DNA from: an uncultured Oscillospiraceae bacterium
GTDB lineage: Bacteria > Bacillota > Clostridia > Oscillospirales > Acutalibacteraceae
Reading direction: 5' to 3'
Assembly (NCBI GenBank): GCA_902489335.1
Contig: CABTZO010000024.1
Coordinates: 1 to 15,118, forward strand
Length of the DNA: 15,118 bases
How positions within the stretch are numbered: position 1 is the stretch's first letter; each line of letters starts with the position of its first letter. The position numbers and the translations under genes were made by a program. Below the pieces are notes generated by a model. It did not search any database. It was not told the DNA's origin and worked only from the letters and a program-made list of their open reading frames with translations. This document shows positions 13,837 to 15,118 of the stretch, one piece after another.

Positions 13837-14833
13837 ATTAGATAATTTGAGTTTGGAAATTATCGGTCAGTCACACAGCAAAAAGATAATCGGAACATTA
13901 AAGGGACTTAAATCGGGTGAAAAAGTAAATTTAGATATTTTAAAAACCTGCGTTTTACGAAGATCAGCGGGCAATTATGATAATTCTCTCGTTACAAGTC
14001 GAATTGAAGACGATGATTTTAAAATAATTTCCGGAATAAAAGACGGAAAAACAACCGGCGATGACTTGATAATAGAATTCGAAAACAAAAATTTTAATAA
14101 TTCGGAATATGAAAATATATCTTATCTTCCTCGTCCCTCTCACTCTGACTATGTAAGTTTCCTAAAATACGGAAAAATTATGCCCGGAGGAGGAGAATTT
14201 TCCGGAAGAATGACTGCTCCTTTGAATATATTGGGAGCAGTATGTAAAAGCATATTGGAAAATAAAAATATAAAAATTAAAAGCGATATCATTCAAGTCG
14301 GAAATATTAAGGGCGAGAATTTAAACGAATATATGATTGAACAAATAAAAAAAGCAAAATCACAGAAAGATTCAATCGGTGCCGTTGTACGAACTACGAT
14401 ATCGGAAATTTTCCCCTGTCTGGGAAGTCCTATTTTTGGCAGTGTCGAGAGTAAAATTTCAAGTCTTATTTTTTCAATTCCCGGAGTTAAGGGAATTGAA
14501 TTTGGCAAAGGCTTTGGCGCCGCTACTCTTTATGGCAGTGAATATAACGATGAACTTGAATTTAAAGTTGGTAAAATCAGAACAAAGACCAACAATGACG
14601 GCGGAATAAACGGTGGTATTACAAACGGTGAAGACATAGTTTTTGATGTTGTCTTCAAACCGACACCATCCATTGAAAAAAAACAAATGACAGTAAACTT
14701 AGAAAAAATGCAAAATGAAGAAATAGAAATTTTAGGTCGACACGACCCCTGCATTGCAGTGCGCGGAGCCGTTGTTGTTGAAACTGTTACCGCAATTGTC
14801 ATATATGATTTAATTTTGGGTGAGAATAAATGA
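13823..14833 (+). CDS. aroC: Chorismate synthase, divergent short form
   Basis: Removes phosphate from EPSP to give chorismate, with reduced FMN as cofactor. The start is TTG at 13823: AAGGAGAA (13811-13818) lies just upstream and the protein then begins close to conserved sequence; a reading from 13793 would add ten unsupported residues and miss the ribosome binding site. The 336-residue protein carries LRRSAGNYDNSLVTSRIEDD, RPSHSDY with His107, PGGGEFSGRMTAPL (121-134), the FGSVESKISSLIFSIPGVKG block, TNNDGGINGGITNG, FKPTPSI and GRHDPCIAVRG. The N-terminal GESHG motif reads GQSHS (15-19), keeping His18 but not Glu or the last Gly. The RxxR/GRxSARET region is replaced by GGGEFSGRMTAP. It overlaps aroA by 14 nt and aroE by 4 nt (ATGA). 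No fused flavin reductase domain is present. Confidence 0.94.
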   Translation: MPNYKLDNLSLEIIGQSHSKKIIGTLKGLKSGEKVNLDILKTCVLRRSAGNYDNSLVTSRIEDDDFKIISGIKDGKTTGDDLIIEFENKNFNNSEYENISYLPRPSHSDYVSFLKYGKIMPGGGEFSGRMTAPLNILGAVCKSILENKNIKIKSDIIQVGNIKGENLNEYMIEQIKKAKSQKDSIGAVVRTTISEIFPCLGSPIFGSVESKISSLIFSIPGVKGIEFGKGFGAATLYGSEYNDELEFKVGKIRTKTNNDGGINGGITNGEDIVFDVVFKPTPSIEKKQMTVNLEKMQNEEIEILGRHDPCIAVRGAVVVETVTAIVIYDLILGENK

Positions 14834-15118
14834 ATGGATTGATAGGTCAAAATATAGGATATTCTCTTTCAAAACAGATATATAACTTAAACAAAATTGA
14901 ATATGATATTTATGATGTCGATGAACAAACGGCAAGAGGTTTGATTTTATCGTTAAATGAAAATGAATTTTTGAATATAACAACGCCCTATAAAAAACTC
15001 GCCTTTGATCTATGCGAAATAAAAGATGAAGTCGCAAAAACAACCGGAAATATAAATTTAATTCTAAAGAAAGACGGCTTATTAAAGGGATATAACACCG
15101 ACTTTCACGGACTTGAAG
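14830..15118 (+). CDS. aroE: Shikimate dehydrogenase, N-terminal part (cut by window end)
   Basis: Reduces 3-dehydroshikimate to shikimate with NADPH. Only the first 96 codons are in the window. They show GLIGQNIGYSLSKQIYN with the substrate-binding Ser-Leu-Ser, NITTPYK with catalytic Lys55 (canonical N-V-T-x-P-x-K), GNINLIL (A-V-N-T-like, Asn76) and GYNTDFHGLE with catalytic Asp91. The segment before the Lys is about ten residues shorter than in E. coli AroE, giving a compact N-terminal domain. The ATG overlaps the aroC stop (ATGA at 14830-14833); a second ATG at 14834 hits a stop at once and is excluded. The NADP-binding half lies beyond the window. The order aroB-aroA-aroC-aroE is a single overlapping operon. 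Confidence 0.93.
   Translation, partial: MNGLIGQNIGYSLSKQIYNLNKIEYDIYDVDEQTARGLILSLNENEFLNITTPYKKLAFDLCEIKDEVAKTTGNINLILKKDGLLKGYNTDFHGLE

Noticed and set aside
14530..14850. Open frames on the strand opposite aroC and similar antisense frames elsewhere
   Set aside because: They lie entirely inside well-supported genes, have no ribosome binding sites, and show no recognisable protein motifs.
1..15118. CRISPR array, tRNA, rRNA, insertion sequence or phage genes
   Set aside because: No direct repeat array, no cloverleaf-like segment with a CCA-type end, no transposase or integrase motifs, and no rRNA-like sequence were seen on reading both strands.

Overview
The window is low-GC, gene-dense bacterial DNA from what looks like an anaerobic member of the Bacillota (a Clostridia/Tissierellia-type organism). 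This rests on A/T-rich codon use, strong GGAGG/AGGTGAT ribosome binding sites, the lepA-hemW pair, a UPF0371/DUF1846 protein and a compact, divergent set of shikimate enzymes. I cannot name the species from sequence alone.

Left part, + strand (1-2263): the tail of a BaiN/HI0933-type flavoprotein overlaps a COG2509-type FAD-dependent dehydrogenase. A nucleoside diphosphate kinase gene (ndk) follows with its own likely promoter. A strong hairpin terminator at 2267-2294 separates ndk from the convergent hemW.

Middle part, - strand (9933 down to 2301): nine tightly packed genes read leftward with gaps of at most 14 nt or with overlaps. The order is a membrane-anchored, surface-type transglutaminase-like protein, a GspF/PilC-type inner-membrane platform, four small proteins with one N-terminal membrane helix each (pilin/pseudopilin-like, one resembling DUF4860), a PilT-type ATPase, then lepA (EF4) and hemW (haem chaperone-like radical SAM protein). 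This looks like a reduced type IV filament system whose only ATPase in the window is PilT-like. Its transcript appears to run into two housekeeping genes.

Divergence region (9934-10172): 239 bp holding two things. One is a conspicuously GC-rich, multi-hairpin element of about 130 bp that would lie in the 5' leader of the pilus-like operon. The other is a near-perfectly symmetric promoter that can be read in both directions with the same hexamers and spacing (TTGTAT-17-TACAAT).

Right part, + strand (10173-15118): a DUF1846/UPF0371 protein is translationally coupled to aroB, followed by aroA, aroC and the first 96 codons of aroE. All are overlapping, so this is one shikimate-pathway operon running from dehydroquinate synthase through EPSP synthase and chorismate synthase to shikimate dehydrogenase. 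These enzymes are recognisable but divergent: EPSP synthase has an Ala at the position of the glyphosate-determining Gly96, and chorismate synthase has GQSHS in place of GESHG.

The best candidates for something under-described are the transglutaminase/pseudopilin/PilT operon and the structured element plus symmetric promoter in front of it.
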